DNA of 64,000 nucleotides from Thalassomonas sp. M1454 (GCF_007097525.1 NZ_VKDD01000003.1:289777-353776); one strand, 5' to 3'; positions 35,282 through 44,370 are shown, counted from the stretch's first letter. Program-made: numbers and translations. The notes: generated by a model not told the origin, from the sequence alone.

Positions 35282-35911
35282 ATGTCTGATTTATCCACCG
35301 CAATTAAACAAATCCAACAAATGCTTACTATGCAAGATGCGATGAATTCACGCGTAAGTGATACGTGGCGTGAAAATAACTTCCAATGGTATCGCGCCAT
35401 TTGGGTTGAGTGTGCAGAAATGCTTGATCACCACGGTTGGAAATGGTGGAAACATCAAGAATGTGATGTACCACAAGTACAATTAGAGTTAGTCGATATT
35501 TTTCACTTTGGCTTAAGCTTACGTTTAATGAACGAGAGCAATACCGATGTAATTGCCGAGCAGCTTGCAAACGAATTACAACTTAGCGTTGAACATACAG
35601 ATTTCAAACTTGCCTTAGAAGACCTAGCGTCAGCAGCCGTAACCAATAAAGCATTTGATGGCAAAAGCTTTACCGCGTGTATGCAGTTGATGAATATGGA
35701 CTTAGACGAGCTGTTTCGCCAATACGTTGGCAAAAATACCCTTAACTTCTTCCGCCAAGACTTTGGTTACAAAGAAGGTACTTATATCAAAGTATGGAAT
35801 GGCAAAGAAGATAACGAAGTTCTTGCTGATTTAGTGACCTCATTAGATACATCAGCAAACGACTTCCAAACACAAGTTTACAACGGCTTAAAAGCGGCTT
35901 ACCCAGCCTAG
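35282..35911 (+). CDS. Dimeric dUTP diphosphatase (MazG-like all-alpha NTPase)
   Basis: 209 residues, all helical. The ECAEMLDHHGWKWWKHQECDVPQVQLELVDIFHFGLS block carries the ExxE and ExxD metal ligands of the dimeric dUTPase family, and the C-terminal FRQDFGYKEGTYIKVWNGKEDN binds substrate. It hydrolyses dUTP to dUMP and keeps uracil out of DNA. It is unrelated to the trimeric Dut of E. coli. Followed by a hairpin at 35919-35941. Confidence 0.88.
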   Translation: MSDLSTAIKQIQQMLTMQDAMNSRVSDTWRENNFQWYRAIWVECAEMLDHHGWKWWKHQECDVPQVQLELVDIFHFGLSLRLMNESNTDVIAEQLANELQLSVEHTDFKLALEDLASAAVTNKAFDGKSFTACMQLMNMDLDELFRQYVGKNTLNFFRQDFGYKEGTYIKVWNGKEDNEVLADLVTSLDTSANDFQTQVYNGLKAAYPA

Positions 35912-35918
35912 CTTATAT

Positions 35919-35945
35919 ATCAAGGTGTCAGACACCTTGATTTAG
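35919..35945 (+). terminator. Hairpin/terminator after the dUTPase gene
   Basis: Eleven-bp inverted repeat (ATCAAGGTGTC and its complement) with a one-base centre, followed by a weak T-rich tail. It lies 26 bases before mtnN and is probably a terminator or attenuator. Confidence 0.5.
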
Positions 35946-35970
35946 TTTTAACTAATAGAAAAGGTTTATT

Positions 35971-36681
35971 ATGAAAGCAGGCATTATTGGCGCAATGGAG
36001 CCAGAAGTTGCTATTTTAAAAAGCAAACTTGAAAACTTAACTGAGCAAACAATCGCCGGTTACACATTTTACTCAGGTCAAATTGATGGCAGCGAAGTAG
36101 TATTAGTTCAATCTGGCATTGGTAAAGTTGCTTCTGCGCTTGCTACCGTTTTAATGATTGATAAATTCCAGCCGGATTATGTAGTTAATACTGGATCTGC
36201 TGGTGGCTTTGAGCAATCACTAAAAGTTGGTGACATTGTCATTAGCTCTGAAGTTCGTCATCACGATGCCGACGTAACTGCGTTTGGCTACGAAATTGGC
36301 CAATTACCAGGTATGCCAGCAGCATTTATACCACACCCTACTCTAGTAACTGCAGCGCAAGCAGGTATTGATAAGCTTGACGGTATTAAAACATTAACGG
36401 GTCTTATCACCACTGGTGATACCTTCATGACTAAAGACGATGACATTGCTAAAGCTCGCGCTAACTTCCCAACAATGGCGGCTGTTGAGATGGAAGGTGC
36501 AGCAATTGCACAAACTTGTCATCAAATGAATGTACCGTTTGTGGTTATTCGCTCGATGAGTGATATTGCCGGTAAAGAATCACCAACATCGTTTGAAGAA
36601 TACTTAGAGACAGCTTCGGTTAATTCTTCTGAGTTGGTAATGAATATGCTAAATGAGTTAAAAGGTACAAACCTAAATTAA
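35971..36681 (+). CDS. mtnN: 5'-methylthioadenosine/S-adenosylhomocysteine nucleosidase
   Basis: 236 residues, the normal cytosolic form. Landmarks: MKAGIIGAMEPEVAILKSKL, VNTGSAGGF, EVRHHDADVTAFGYEIGQLPGMP, the specificity motif AAVEMEGAAIAQTC and VVIRSMSDIAG with the catalytic Asp. It cleaves adenine from MTA and SAH, and so serves methionine salvage and autoinducer-2 precursor formation. A second gene follows directly (36772-37575). Confidence 0.93.
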   Translation: MKAGIIGAMEPEVAILKSKLENLTEQTIAGYTFYSGQIDGSEVVLVQSGIGKVASALATVLMIDKFQPDYVVNTGSAGGFEQSLKVGDIVISSEVRHHDADVTAFGYEIGQLPGMPAAFIPHPTLVTAAQAGIDKLDGIKTLTGLITTGDTFMTKDDDIAKARANFPTMAAVEMEGAAIAQTCHQMNVPFVVIRSMSDIAGKESPTSFEEYLETASVNSSELVMNMLNELKGTNLN

Positions 36682-36714
36682 CTCGGCTAAGGCTTTCTGC
36701 AATTAAATGGATTT

Positions 36715-36738
36715 ATACCAAGTTAATTAACTTGGTAT
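36715..36738. repeat. 24-bp perfect palindrome, ATACCAA family
   Basis: Half-site ATACCAAGTTAA followed by its exact complement. It lies between the two nucleosidase genes and looks like the two ends of the 37693-37854 element joined without the middle. Confidence 0.7.
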
Positions 36739-36771
36739 TATTCAGCTTTCCAAATACTCAATGAGAAAATT

Positions 36772-37575
36772 ATGTTTCGTCATTTAATCGGTTTCATTCT
36801 TTTAATAAGTTTAATGGTTACGCCAAAGTTAGCATTTGCCAAAGATACACCTATCAACTCAGGGCTTAAAGCAGGGATCATTGGTGCGATGGAACCTGAA
36901 GTCGCCATTTTAAAAAGTAAAATCAAAGGTTTGTCAGAGACTAAAATTGCTGGTTATGTTTTTTACTCTGGAAAAATTGATGGCAGTGAAGTGGTATTAG
37001 TTCAGTCGGGGATTGGTAAAGTTGCAGCGACAATTGCAACGGTTTTAATGATAGATAAGTTTCAACCTGACTATATAGTTAATACCGGCTCTGCTGGTGG
37101 TTTTGAGCAATCACTTAAAGTTGGTGATATTGTCATTAGCTCTGAAGTTCGTCATCACGATGCCGACGTAACTGCGTTTGGTTACGAGATTGGCCAATTA
37201 CCTGGTATGCCCGCTGCGTTTATACCGCACCCAACTCTAGTAACTGCGGCGCAAGCTGGTATTGATAAGCTTGATGGCATTAAAACGTTAACGGGTCTTA
37301 TCACCACAGGTGATACTTTTATGACTAAAGACGATGACATAGCTAAAGCTCGCGCTAACTTCCCAACAATGGCTGCTGTTGAGATGGAAGGTGCGGCAAT
37401 TGCACAAACTTGTCATCAAATGAATGTACCGTTTGTGGTTATTCGCTCGATGAGTGATATTGCCGGTAAAGAATCACCAACATCGTTTGAAGAATATTTA
37501 GAGACAGCTTCAGTTAATTCATCTAAGTTAGTGATGAATATGCTAAATGAGTTAAAAGGTACAAACTTAAATTAA
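36772..37575 (+). CDS. Second MTA/SAH nucleosidase, with signal peptide (probably exported)
   Basis: 267 residues. It is a paralogue of the preceding gene with a 30-residue extension, MFRHLIGFILLISLMVTPKLAFA, which is a clear Sec signal peptide with an AxA-type cleavage site. All catalytic blocks are intact (VEMEGAAIAQTC, RSMSDIAG). From about residue 110 the protein is nearly identical to mtnN, and the DNA shares exact runs of 50 to 100 bases, while the N-terminal third differs at many positions. Export of this normally cytosolic enzyme is unusual; a periplasmic role, for example scavenging MTA or SAH, is inference. Confidence 0.88.
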   Translation: MFRHLIGFILLISLMVTPKLAFAKDTPINSGLKAGIIGAMEPEVAILKSKIKGLSETKIAGYVFYSGKIDGSEVVLVQSGIGKVAATIATVLMIDKFQPDYIVNTGSAGGFEQSLKVGDIVISSEVRHHDADVTAFGYEIGQLPGMPAAFIPHPTLVTAAQAGIDKLDGIKTLTGLITTGDTFMTKDDDIAKARANFPTMAAVEMEGAAIAQTCHQMNVPFVVIRSMSDIAGKESPTSFEEYLETASVNSSKLVMNMLNELKGTNLN

Positions 37576-37590
37576 AAAACATTTAAATAT

Positions 37591-37626
37591 CTGAAATAAA
37601 GTCCTGATGTTTATTTCAGGATTTTA
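37591..37626 (+). terminator. Weak terminator after the second nucleosidase gene
   Basis: Arms CTGAAATAAA and TTTATTTCAG with a 9-base loop, then GATTTTATT. AT-rich stem with a short T run. Confidence 0.45.
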
Positions 37627-37692
37627 TTGGCTTTTATAATAATGATTAAATGCTACTATTGGTTTATATAATACTAATTTTAATGATAAATT

Positions 37693-37854
37693 ATACCAAT
37701 TCCATTAATTAAGTGATCTACTTTTTCATGAGGAAAAAGGGATAAATACAAGGCATAAAATTTAGTAAGTAGTTATTCTACTTATAAATTTTATAACGCA
37801 GTAGTTATTCATTTTAACCATTAAAAATGAGCTGTTAATTAATGGACTTGGTAT
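37693..37854. mobile_element. MITE-like palindromic element, 162 bp
   Basis: The 20-base terminal inverted repeats ATACCAATTCCATTAATTAA (37693-37712) and the complement of ATACCAAGTCCATTAATTAA (37835-37854) differ at one position. The inside holds a second palindrome around 37757-37797 (ATAAAATTTA-GTAAGTAG against CTACTTAT-AAATTTTAT). No coding frame. Shorter relatives occur at 34353, 36715 and 44294. A non-autonomous element moved by a transposase elsewhere is likely; no target duplication could be fixed with certainty. Confidence 0.7.
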
Positions 37855-37883
37855 TAGTCAAATTGCTGTAATGGAGAGTTGCT

Positions 37884-38303
37884 GTGTTTCGAATATTTAT
37901 TATTTTTAGTCTAATCGCGTTTACTAGTGCATGCGGTAACTTTGGCAAGTTTGAGAAGCCACCAGAGGTTATGGCAAAATTATCTGGCGAGGTTAGTCAG
38001 CAACAACTGTTAGACATGCAAAGTACTAATGAAAACTTTTTATTGTTAGATGTGCGAACCCCCGAAGAATTTGCTGCTGCTCATATCCCTGGCGCCGTAA
38101 ACATTAGTCATGACGAATTAGTCAGCAACCTTAATAATGTATTTACCTATAAAGATAAAAACATTGTTGTTTATTGCCGCTCTGGCAAACGAGCTGGCAT
38201 TGCTATCGATATTTTAAAAGAGAATGGCTTTCGCCAAGCGCATCATTTAAGCGGAGATATGAATGGCTGGCAAGCTGCTGGCTTAAAAGTAGTAACCGAG
38301 TAA
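37884..38303 (+). CDS. Rhodanese-domain lipoprotein
   Basis: 139 residues starting at a GTG (37884) with GGAGAG upstream. Signal peptide with lipobox TSAC (Cys17), then a single rhodanese domain: LLLDVRTPEEFAAAHIPGAVNI and the active-site loop VYCRSGKRA, ending HHLSGDMNGWQAAG. Periplasmic single-domain rhodaneses may carry sulfane sulfur; substrate unknown. It is followed after 5 bases by the TRIC-type membrane protein gene. Confidence 0.85.
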   Translation: MFRIFIIFSLIAFTSACGNFGKFEKPPEVMAKLSGEVSQQQLLDMQSTNENFLLLDVRTPEEFAAAHIPGAVNISHDELVSNLNNVFTYKDKNIVVYCRSGKRAGIAIDILKENGFRQAHHLSGDMNGWQAAGLKVVTE

Positions 38304-38308
38304 TATCA

Positions 38309-38956
38309 GTGGATCCGATCGAAAACCAAATCAGTACATTCCTCTATTACGCCGATATTTTTGGTGTCATCGTATTTGCCTTATCGGGAGCACTCGTTGC
38401 CGGTCGTTATCGACTAGATCCTTTCGGAGTTATGGTTCTTGCTGCAGTAACAGCCGTTGGTGGTGGTACGATCCGCGATATCATACTTGGCGTACCAGTT
38501 TTTTGGACCGTGCAAGTTGAATACATAATAATTATATTTTTCACCTCGATATTCACCATTTTTCTAATTCGTGAACCAAGATTAGTACCCAGACGATTTA
38601 TGTTAATAGCCGATGCATTCGGCTTAGCATTGTTCGCAGTGTTAGGAACACATAAAGCATTAATAAACGATCAAACAATACTAACCGCAATCATTATGGG
38701 TACCATTACTGGCGTAGCAGGCGGTATGATCAGGGATATTATCTGTAACCAAATCCCTCTTATTTTGCGCAAAGAAATTTATGCCACCGCGGCATTATTA
38801 GGCGGTTCATTATATGTCGCATTAAGCTATATTGGTTGGTCTGAATATCTGGCAGGATTAGTAGCAATGCTAGGTGCATTGATTTTACGCTTAGTGGGTA
38901 TTTATTGGAATGTTTCACTACCAGCCTTTAAGTTCGATGATGAACTCAATGGCTGA
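38309..38956 (+). CDS. TRIC-type (UPF0126, YadS-like) membrane protein
   Basis: 215 residues. The GTG at 38309 is preferred over upstream in-frame starts, which would overlap the rhodanese gene and add non-homologous residues. Two repeats of three membrane spans with the family motif: GGGTIRDIILG in the first half and AGGMIRDIICNQIPLIL in the second. Bacterial and animal TRIC proteins are potassium-permeable trimeric channels; some YadS-type proteins have been linked to amino-acid transport. Physiological substrate here is unknown. Ends before a long inverted repeat at 38964-38992. Confidence 0.82.
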   Translation: MDPIENQISTFLYYADIFGVIVFALSGALVAGRYRLDPFGVMVLAAVTAVGGGTIRDIILGVPVFWTVQVEYIIIIFFTSIFTIFLIREPRLVPRRFMLIADAFGLALFAVLGTHKALINDQTILTAIIMGTITGVAGGMIRDIICNQIPLILRKEIYATAALLGGSLYVALSYIGWSEYLAGLVAMLGALILRLVGIYWNVSLPAFKFDDELNG

Positions 38957-38963
38957 TAGTTAG

Positions 38964-38992
38964 TTAAGGTTGATTAAGTTAATCAACCTTAA
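38964..38992. terminator. Shared hairpin between the TRIC-type and rraB-like genes
   Basis: A 14-bp perfect inverted repeat (TTAAGGTTGATTAA and its complement) around one base, located just before the stop of the converging rraB-like gene. No long T run; probably a bidirectional terminator. Confidence 0.6.
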
Positions 38993-38994
38993 TA

Positions 38995-39324
38995 TTAATC
39001 GTCAACGGCAATGCCCCAACCATCGTTATAACCATCAAACTTACGTGCAAGCTTTTCAAACATAGCTTCTTTACTTACTATATTTTCATAACTTGGCAGT
39101 ATTTCAATACAGCAATCAACATCCCAAACCCCAGAAGTTTTATCGGGATGGACTTCAACATCGATCGCTATTTTTTCAGTTTCAAGATGCTCAGCCATTG
39201 CGCGAGCATTTTTTTCATCTTCAAATAATTGAAAAAACTTAACCGTAGTTACCTTAGTTAAATCTACGCCAGCTTGGTGCATTTCATTTAACACTGAGCC
39301 ATTTTCATCATTTGGAAAGTTCAT
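38995..39324 (-). CDS. Ribonuclease E inhibitor RraB family protein
   Basis: 109 residues, compact alpha/beta protein: FPNDENGSVLNEMHQAGVDLTKVTTVKFF, then DVDCCIEILPSYENIVSKE and GYNDGWGIAVDD, which match the RraB/DUF695-like fold pattern. In E. coli RraB binds RNase E and changes which RNAs are degraded. Shorter than E. coli RraB (138 residues) as it lacks the acidic C-terminal tail. Assignment by pattern only. Confidence 0.75.
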   Translation of the reverse strand: MNFPNDENGSVLNEMHQAGVDLTKVTTVKFFQLFEDEKNARAMAEHLETEKIAIDVEVHPDKTSGVWDVDCCIEILPSYENIVSKEAMFEKLARKFDGYNDGWGIAVDD

Positions 39325-39431
39325 ATTATTGCCTATAAAGCACTGTAAAAATAATTATCGGCATTATAACCAATTTCCACACAATACCGATATAAATTAC
39401 CGGTATTAGTTTAAATTAGTCATTTAGCTTA

Positions 39432-40004
39432 TTAATTGCTATTAGCTGCGGGGTTATTGGCGACAGGAAAGTTAGCTAAAACATTTCTAACCGCTTCTTT
39501 AATCACTGCGTTGTTTTCATCACTAGTGTCTTTTTCATCGAGTTTCATATCAACAAAGCTTCTATATATAGAACGTTTTTTTTCATTGCCAAGCACATCG
39601 ACGATCAGCATAGAGGTTTTAATGTCTTTATTTAACTGTTTTTGCTGATTATCAGAACAACCTAAACAGGCACCAACGCCTTTATTATATGCTTTTAATT
39701 CTTTTAAACTGCGCTCAACAAAAAAATAGCTAACCACAACATCGGCCTCTTCAAAGTCTTTATAGACTAAGGCAAAACGTTCCATTTCTTCTTCAATCGT
39801 TAATTCGATACGATTACGCTCGAAGTCACTTAACTGCTGAATAGAGCTAAATTTAGACTCACGAGGAAAAAGGCTATAACTCTTAATTTGGCTAAAATCA
39901 TATTCTTCATTAAAGCGATACTCAGGAGACACGCTGCAACCAGAAAGCGTTAAAATGAAACACAAAAAAGAAGCTGCAATAGTTTTGTATTTAATACTTA
40001 TCAT
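39432..40004 (-). CDS. DUF4136 family lipoprotein
   Basis: 190 residues. Signal peptide with lipobox LSGC (Cys23), followed by SPEYRFNEEYDFSQIKSYSLFP, the usual opening of DUF4136, and the block EEADVVVSYFFVERS. An internal CLGC pair (about 113-116) is a local oddity. The C-terminal NPAANSN tail is low-complexity. Function unknown; outer-membrane periplasmic face is likely. Confidence 0.78.
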   Translation of the reverse strand: MISIKYKTIAASFLCFILTLSGCSVSPEYRFNEEYDFSQIKSYSLFPRESKFSSIQQLSDFERNRIELTIEEEMERFALVYKDFEEADVVVSYFFVERSLKELKAYNKGVGACLGCSDNQQKQLNKDIKTSMLIVDVLGNEKKRSIYRSFVDMKLDEKDTSDENNAVIKEAVRNVLANFPVANNPAANSN

Positions 40005-40120
40005 AATGATTCTATATTCTTATTTTAATGATAGTGTTGTTTAAACCGTTTACTTAATGCTAGTCAATAAGCAGAAAATTAATAGGATTGCTATTATCTC
40101 TTACTTTACGTTAACCCCAT

Positions 40121-40145
40121 AAAAAAGCCAGTCAAATGACTGGCT
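40121..40145 (-). terminator. tyrS terminator
   Basis: Nine-bp stem AGCCAGTCA and its complement; on the minus strand a six-T run follows. 28 bases past the tyrS stop. Confidence 0.85.
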
Positions 40146-40172
40146 ATTTATAAGTTTATAACGAGGTGTTAA

Positions 40173-41372
40173 TTAGCTTAATGTTACCTTGGCAAATTTA
40201 CGCTTACCTACTTGGTATATTGCTGTTGTACCAGCATCGCAAGCAAGTTTATTGTCAGTGATCTTTTCACCATCAATTTTTACGGCGCCTTGTTTAATCA
40301 TTCGCATTGCTTCAGAAGTACTGGCAACTAAGCCAGCTTCTTTTAATAAATTAGCAATCGCTATGGTGCCATTTTCAGTGCTTACTGACTTTTCTTCAAT
40401 TTCATCTGGCATCGCACCTTTTTGGAAGCGATTAATAAACTCATTGTGAGCAGCTTGCGCAGCATCTTCATTATGAAAACGAGCTATTAATTCTTTCGCT
40501 AAAGCAATTTTAACGTCACGTGGGTTATCACCATTTGCGATACCATCTTTATAAGCTTGAATTTCGCTAAGCGGCTTAAAGCTTAATAAGTCGTAGTAAC
40601 GCCACATTAGGTCGTCAGAAATAGACATCACTTTACCAAACATCTCTGTTGCTGTGTCGGTAATACCTATGTAGTTATTTAATGATTTAGACATTTTTTG
40701 TACGCCGTCTAAACCTTCAAGTAATGGCATCATTAACACAGTTTGTGGACGTTGCCCTTCACTCTTTTGTAACTCACGTCCCATTAATAAGTTGAACTTT
40801 TGATCGGTACCACCTAATTCAACATCAGACTCTAACGCAACACTATCCCAGCCTTGTACAAGCGGGTACATAAATTCGTGAATAGCAATGGCTTGCCCTT
40901 CTTTATAGCGTTTTTTAAAGTCATCACGTTCCATCATACGAGCAACGGTTTGACGAGAGGCAAGCTTTAACATACCTGCAGCGCCTAATTTAGACATCCA
41001 AGTAGAGTTAAATTCAACACGGGTTTTAGCAGGATCTAAAATTTTAAATACTTGCTCTTTGTATGTTTCAGCATTGGCTAATACATCCGCTTCAGTTAAA
41101 GGCTTACGGGTAACGTTTTTACCTGTTGGATCACCAATCATGCCAGTGAAATCACCAATTAGAAAAATAACTTCATGGCCTAACTGTTGGAATTGACGCA
41201 TTTTATTAATTAAAACAGTGTGGCCTAAGTGTAAATCAGGTGCCGTTGGATCGAAGCCAGCTTTGATTCTTAAAGGCTCGCCTTTCTTCAATTTTTCAAG
41301 AAGTTCATCTTCTACTAAGATTTCTTCAGCGCCACGTTTGATCTCTGCAAACGCCTGCATTACATCCGTCAT
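40173..41372 (-). CDS. tyrS: Tyrosyl-tRNA synthetase
   Basis: 399 residues. Class I synthetase with the HIGH-type motif HLGH (residues 48-51), the KMSKS motif ([11 protein letters not shown], near residue 233) and a C-terminal S4 RNA-binding domain ([17 protein letters not shown]). It charges tRNA-Tyr. The sequence type ([20 protein letters not shown]) is the TyrRS branch found in many marine gammaproteobacteria. Divergent from the mepM-like gene. Confidence 0.94.
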   Translation of the reverse strand: MTDVMQAFAEIKRGAEEILVEDELLEKLKKGEPLRIKAGFDPTAPDLHLGHTVLINKMRQFQQLGHEVIFLIGDFTGMIGDPTGKNVTRKPLTEADVLANAETYKEQVFKILDPAKTRVEFNSTWMSKLGAAGMLKLASRQTVARMMERDDFKKRYKEGQAIAIHEFMYPLVQGWDSVALESDVELGGTDQKFNLLMGRELQKSEGQRPQTVLMMPLLEGLDGVQKMSKSLNNYIGITDTATEMFGKVMSISDDLMWRYYDLLSFKPLSEIQAYKDGIANGDNPRDVKIALAKELIARFHNEDAAQAAHNEFINRFQKGAMPDEIEEKSVSTENGTIAIANLLKEAGLVASTSEAMRMIKQGAVKIDGEKITDNKLACDAGTTAIYQVGKRKFAKVTLS

Positions 41373-41758
41373 TAACTTGCCCTATATTGCTGTTGTTAAC
41401 TGGCCAAGAATCAATTAAATCATTCTAACTGATGCCAGTTTTAATTTTATTTCAAAGTTACCGAATTCTACTTTAAAGTCGCTATAGATTAAAGCAAGAA
41501 ATCAACTGAGATTGTATCAAAAATGTACAATTACTAGCGTTTGCCGATAAATAATAATAGCAAGTTGATTTTTAACATTTTTTTCACCTAGCAATTAAAC
41601 AAATTATTTACTAATTTCGTCGATAACACCTTAATATTGCTCAATTATAGGGGGCTAAATTACATTTTGATCTATCAATGTCCTTGTTAGTAAAATGTAT
41701 AATTTGTTATAGTTAAGGTTATACAGGCTTAATTTTTCTCTTAGGATTCGGTAACACA
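41373..41758. other. Divergent intergenic region tyrS / mepM-like
   Basis: 386 AT-rich bases between two divergent genes; it must contain both promoters. Near the plus-strand gene, TTGTTA and TATAGT around 41690-41715 could be -35 and -10 elements. No ORF, RNA structure or T-box-like leader for tyrS was seen. Confidence 0.4.
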
Positions 41759-43090
41759 TTGATTAAATTGAAAAACATATTTTTAGAACTTCCAAAAAAG
41801 CATCAGCTATTAATTAGCGGGTGTAGTATTTTTGTGCTTTTTTTATTGCTTTTACCGTCTGAACAAGCTTCAGCAAGCCGTCAAAGTGAGAAATCTGCTG
41901 TAGAAGTTGGTAAAAGATATCAATTAGAAATCCCTGAAGAAACCCAACAAGCTTTGCGTAAAGCAAGTAAGAAAAAACCGAGTAATATTTCATGGCAAAC
42001 GGCCACAGTAAAAAGTGGAGATACTTTTGGTAATATCTTAGCTGACTTTGGCTTTTCAGCGAATACCACCTACCAATTAACCAGTAGCGAGCACGGTAAA
42101 AGATTAGTCAATTTAAACATTGGCGATAAACTTGAGCTTGCAAGTAACGATGAAGGTGAATTAACAGCCTTACATTACCCTATATCTATTACTGAAACCT
42201 TAAAGTTCAAGTTAACAGAAGACGGTTTTACCAGTGATATTGATGTCAAAAAAGTTGAAAAAAGACTGAACTACGCACAAGCAGAAATTAAAACAAACTT
42301 CTGGAGTGCATCTTTAGGTGCAGGTCTTAACAACAACCAAACCATGAACTTAGCTAATATTTTTGGTTGGGATGTCGATTTTGCTTTAGATATTCGTGAA
42401 GGTGATAGCTTTAATGTTATTTATGAAAACGAATATATCGATGGCGAATTTGTCGGTAACGGTAATATTTTAGCCGCTGAATTTATTAACCAGGGTGAAA
42501 CTTTCCAAGCGATCCGCTTTAAAGATGGTGAGTTTTACGCGCCAAATGGCGATAGCATGCGCAAATCATTTTTACGTGCGCCAGTTAGTTTCCAATATAT
42601 TAGTTCTAGCTTTAAGCCAAAACGTTACCATCCAATCCTTAAACGAGTTAAAGCTCATAACGGTGTAGATTATCGAGCGCCAACAGGCACACCAGTTAAG
42701 GCTGCAGGTAATGGTCGCGTAATAGCTTCAACTTATAACAAGTACAATGGTAACTATGTATTTATCCAACACGCGAATAACATAGTAACTAAATACCTAC
42801 ACTTTTCTAAACGTGCAGTTAAAAAAGGTGCGCGAGTAAAACAAGGTCAAGTTATTGGTTACGTTGGCTCAACCGGTTTATCGCAAGCACCACATTTACA
42901 TTATGAATTCTTATTAAACGGTGTGCACCGTAATCCACGTACGGTTAAATTACCGGACGCTGAGCCAATTAATAAGAAATATAAAGCCGAATTTGCGCAA
43001 GTGGCAAATGAGTTATTAACTAAATTAGAAGGCTCAAAACGCGCCTTATTAGCGGCAACCGATGACGCACCAAGAGCAATCGCCGATTAA
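41759..43090 (+). CDS. mepM: M23 family peptidoglycan endopeptidase (MepM/YebA-like)
   Basis: 443 residues, starting at a TTG (41759) with TTAGGA upstream; no ATG is available before the signal-anchor (about 16-37, LLISGCSIFVLFLLLLP). Order: LysM/OapA-like domain (TVKSGDTFGNILADFGFS, about 85-130), a linker domain, then the LytM (M23) domain with zinc ligands in HNGVDYRAPTG and HLHYEF. MepM-type enzymes cut D,D-crosslinks so that new peptidoglycan can be inserted. It overlaps the start of anmK by 29 bases. Confidence 0.88.
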   Translation: MIKLKNIFLELPKKHQLLISGCSIFVLFLLLLPSEQASASRQSEKSAVEVGKRYQLEIPEETQQALRKASKKKPSNISWQTATVKSGDTFGNILADFGFSANTTYQLTSSEHGKRLVNLNIGDKLELASNDEGELTALHYPISITETLKFKLTEDGFTSDIDVKKVEKRLNYAQAEIKTNFWSASLGAGLNNNQTMNLANIFGWDVDFALDIREGDSFNVIYENEYIDGEFVGNGNILAAEFINQGETFQAIRFKDGEFYAPNGDSMRKSFLRAPVSFQYISSSFKPKRYHPILKRVKAHNGVDYRAPTGTPVKAAGNGRVIASTYNKYNGNYVFIQHANNIVTKYLHFSKRAVKKGARVKQGQVIGYVGSTGLSQAPHLHYEFLLNGVHRNPRTVKLPDAEPINKKYKAEFAQVANELLTKLEGSKRALLAATDDAPRAIAD

Positions 43091-44210
43091 ACTTTATATA
43101 GGTTTAATGTCAGGAACCAGTGCTGACGGAATTGATTTAGCACTGGTAGATTTTACTAACACTCCCCATCAGCTTATTGCATCATATTATCAAGCATATG
43201 ATGAACAAACGCGCGCGCAAATTACTAGCTTGTATACCCCAAATACTAATGAAATAGATCGCGCAGGCGCGTTAGATAAAGTTTTAGCTCAGCAATTTGC
43301 TGATGCAATTAAACAATTTTTGCTCAATGAAAAACTAAAGCCAGAAGATATTTGCGCTATAGGTAACCATGGACAAACCATTCGTCACAGGCCAATAACA
43401 AAGCAACCTTTTACCTTACAAATAGGCTGTAATCAAACTCTTGCATGTCTAACTGGCATTAAGGTAATTGGTAAGTTCCGTGACAAAGATATAGCCCTTG
43501 GCGGTCAAGGAGCCCCTTTGGTGCCAGCTTATCATCAAGAAATATTTAAAGATGAGAATAAAGATGTTTGCATAGTTAATATCGGCGGCATCAGTAATAT
43601 AACCTACCTACCAGTTAACCAAGAAAATAAGATATTAGGGTTTGATACAGGACCAGGCAATGCATTACTCGACGACTGGTATCGTCTGCACTTTCCTGAT
43701 TGCCCTAAAGGCATCGATTTAGATGGTAAATGGAGCGCAACCGGCGTGGTTAACCAAGCGCTTCTAGATGCCATGCTAACTGATCCCTTCTTTGCCCTAC
43801 CAGCTCCGAAAAGCACGGGTCGTGAATATTTTCATATAAAATGGTTACGCTCACACTTGCATGCTTTTACTGCTGCTGACATTGAGCTGCATGCCGAAGA
43901 TATTCAAGCGACTTTACTAGCTTTAACCTGCCACAGTATTGCTAAGACCATTAATCAACTAAGTAAGCATGGTGATATTATTTTATGCGGTGGCGGTGCT
44001 AATAACCCACTATTAACAAAACTCATTCGCCAGCTTTGTCCTAGCCATAATGTTTGTAGTGCACAAGATAAAGGCGTTGATAACGACAGCTTAGAAGCAT
44101 TAGTTTTTGCTTGGCTCGCATACGCTTATGACTACAACATTAACGGTAACTTACCTGCTGTAACAGGTGCAAGTAAAGCAACCCGCCTTGGTCTTAAGTT
44201 TTATCCCTAA
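43062..44210 (+). CDS. anmK: Anhydro-N-acetylmuramic acid kinase
   Basis: 382 residues, with YIGLMSGTSADGIDLALVDF, GNHGQTIRHRP, GKFRDKDIALGGQGAPLVPAYH, the phosphate loop VNIGGISNITYLP and GFDTGPGNALLDDW. It phosphorylates and opens 1,6-anhydro-MurNAc during peptidoglycan recycling. The ATG lies inside the mepM-like gene, so the two wall genes are translationally coupled. Confidence 0.93.
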   Translation: MTHQEQSPIKLYIGLMSGTSADGIDLALVDFTNTPHQLIASYYQAYDEQTRAQITSLYTPNTNEIDRAGALDKVLAQQFADAIKQFLLNEKLKPEDICAIGNHGQTIRHRPITKQPFTLQIGCNQTLACLTGIKVIGKFRDKDIALGGQGAPLVPAYHQEIFKDENKDVCIVNIGGISNITYLPVNQENKILGFDTGPGNALLDDWYRLHFPDCPKGIDLDGKWSATGVVNQALLDAMLTDPFFALPAPKSTGREYFHIKWLRSHLHAFTAADIELHAEDIQATLLALTCHSIAKTINQLSKHGDIILCGGGANNPLLTKLIRQLCPSHNVCSAQDKGVDNDSLEALVFAWLAYAYDYNINGNLPAVTGASKATRLGLKFYP

Positions 44211-44293
44211 CCTTACACCTTTCCTTCTTGTCTATTTTCCATACTGAACTTTATTGACTATAATTTGTCCAACTTTCACAACTTGCTAGATTT

Positions 44294-44319
44294 ATACCAA
44301 GTTCATTAATTGGTGTTAT
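44294..44319. repeat. Short copy of the ATACCAA palindromic repeat
   Basis: ATACCAAGTTCATTAATTGGT with a degenerate right end GTTAT. Matches the ends of the element at 37693-37854 and lies in the gap after anmK. Confidence 0.45.
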
Positions 44320-44370
44320 GGCAGCTGTAGATGTATTTCCATTAGTAAAATTTATAAAAGGGGAATAATT

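Noticed and set aside
41373..41760. T-box or other aminoacyl-tRNA-responsive leader for tyrS
   Set aside because: No T-box sequence or terminator/antiterminator pair is visible, and such leaders are not expected in this group.
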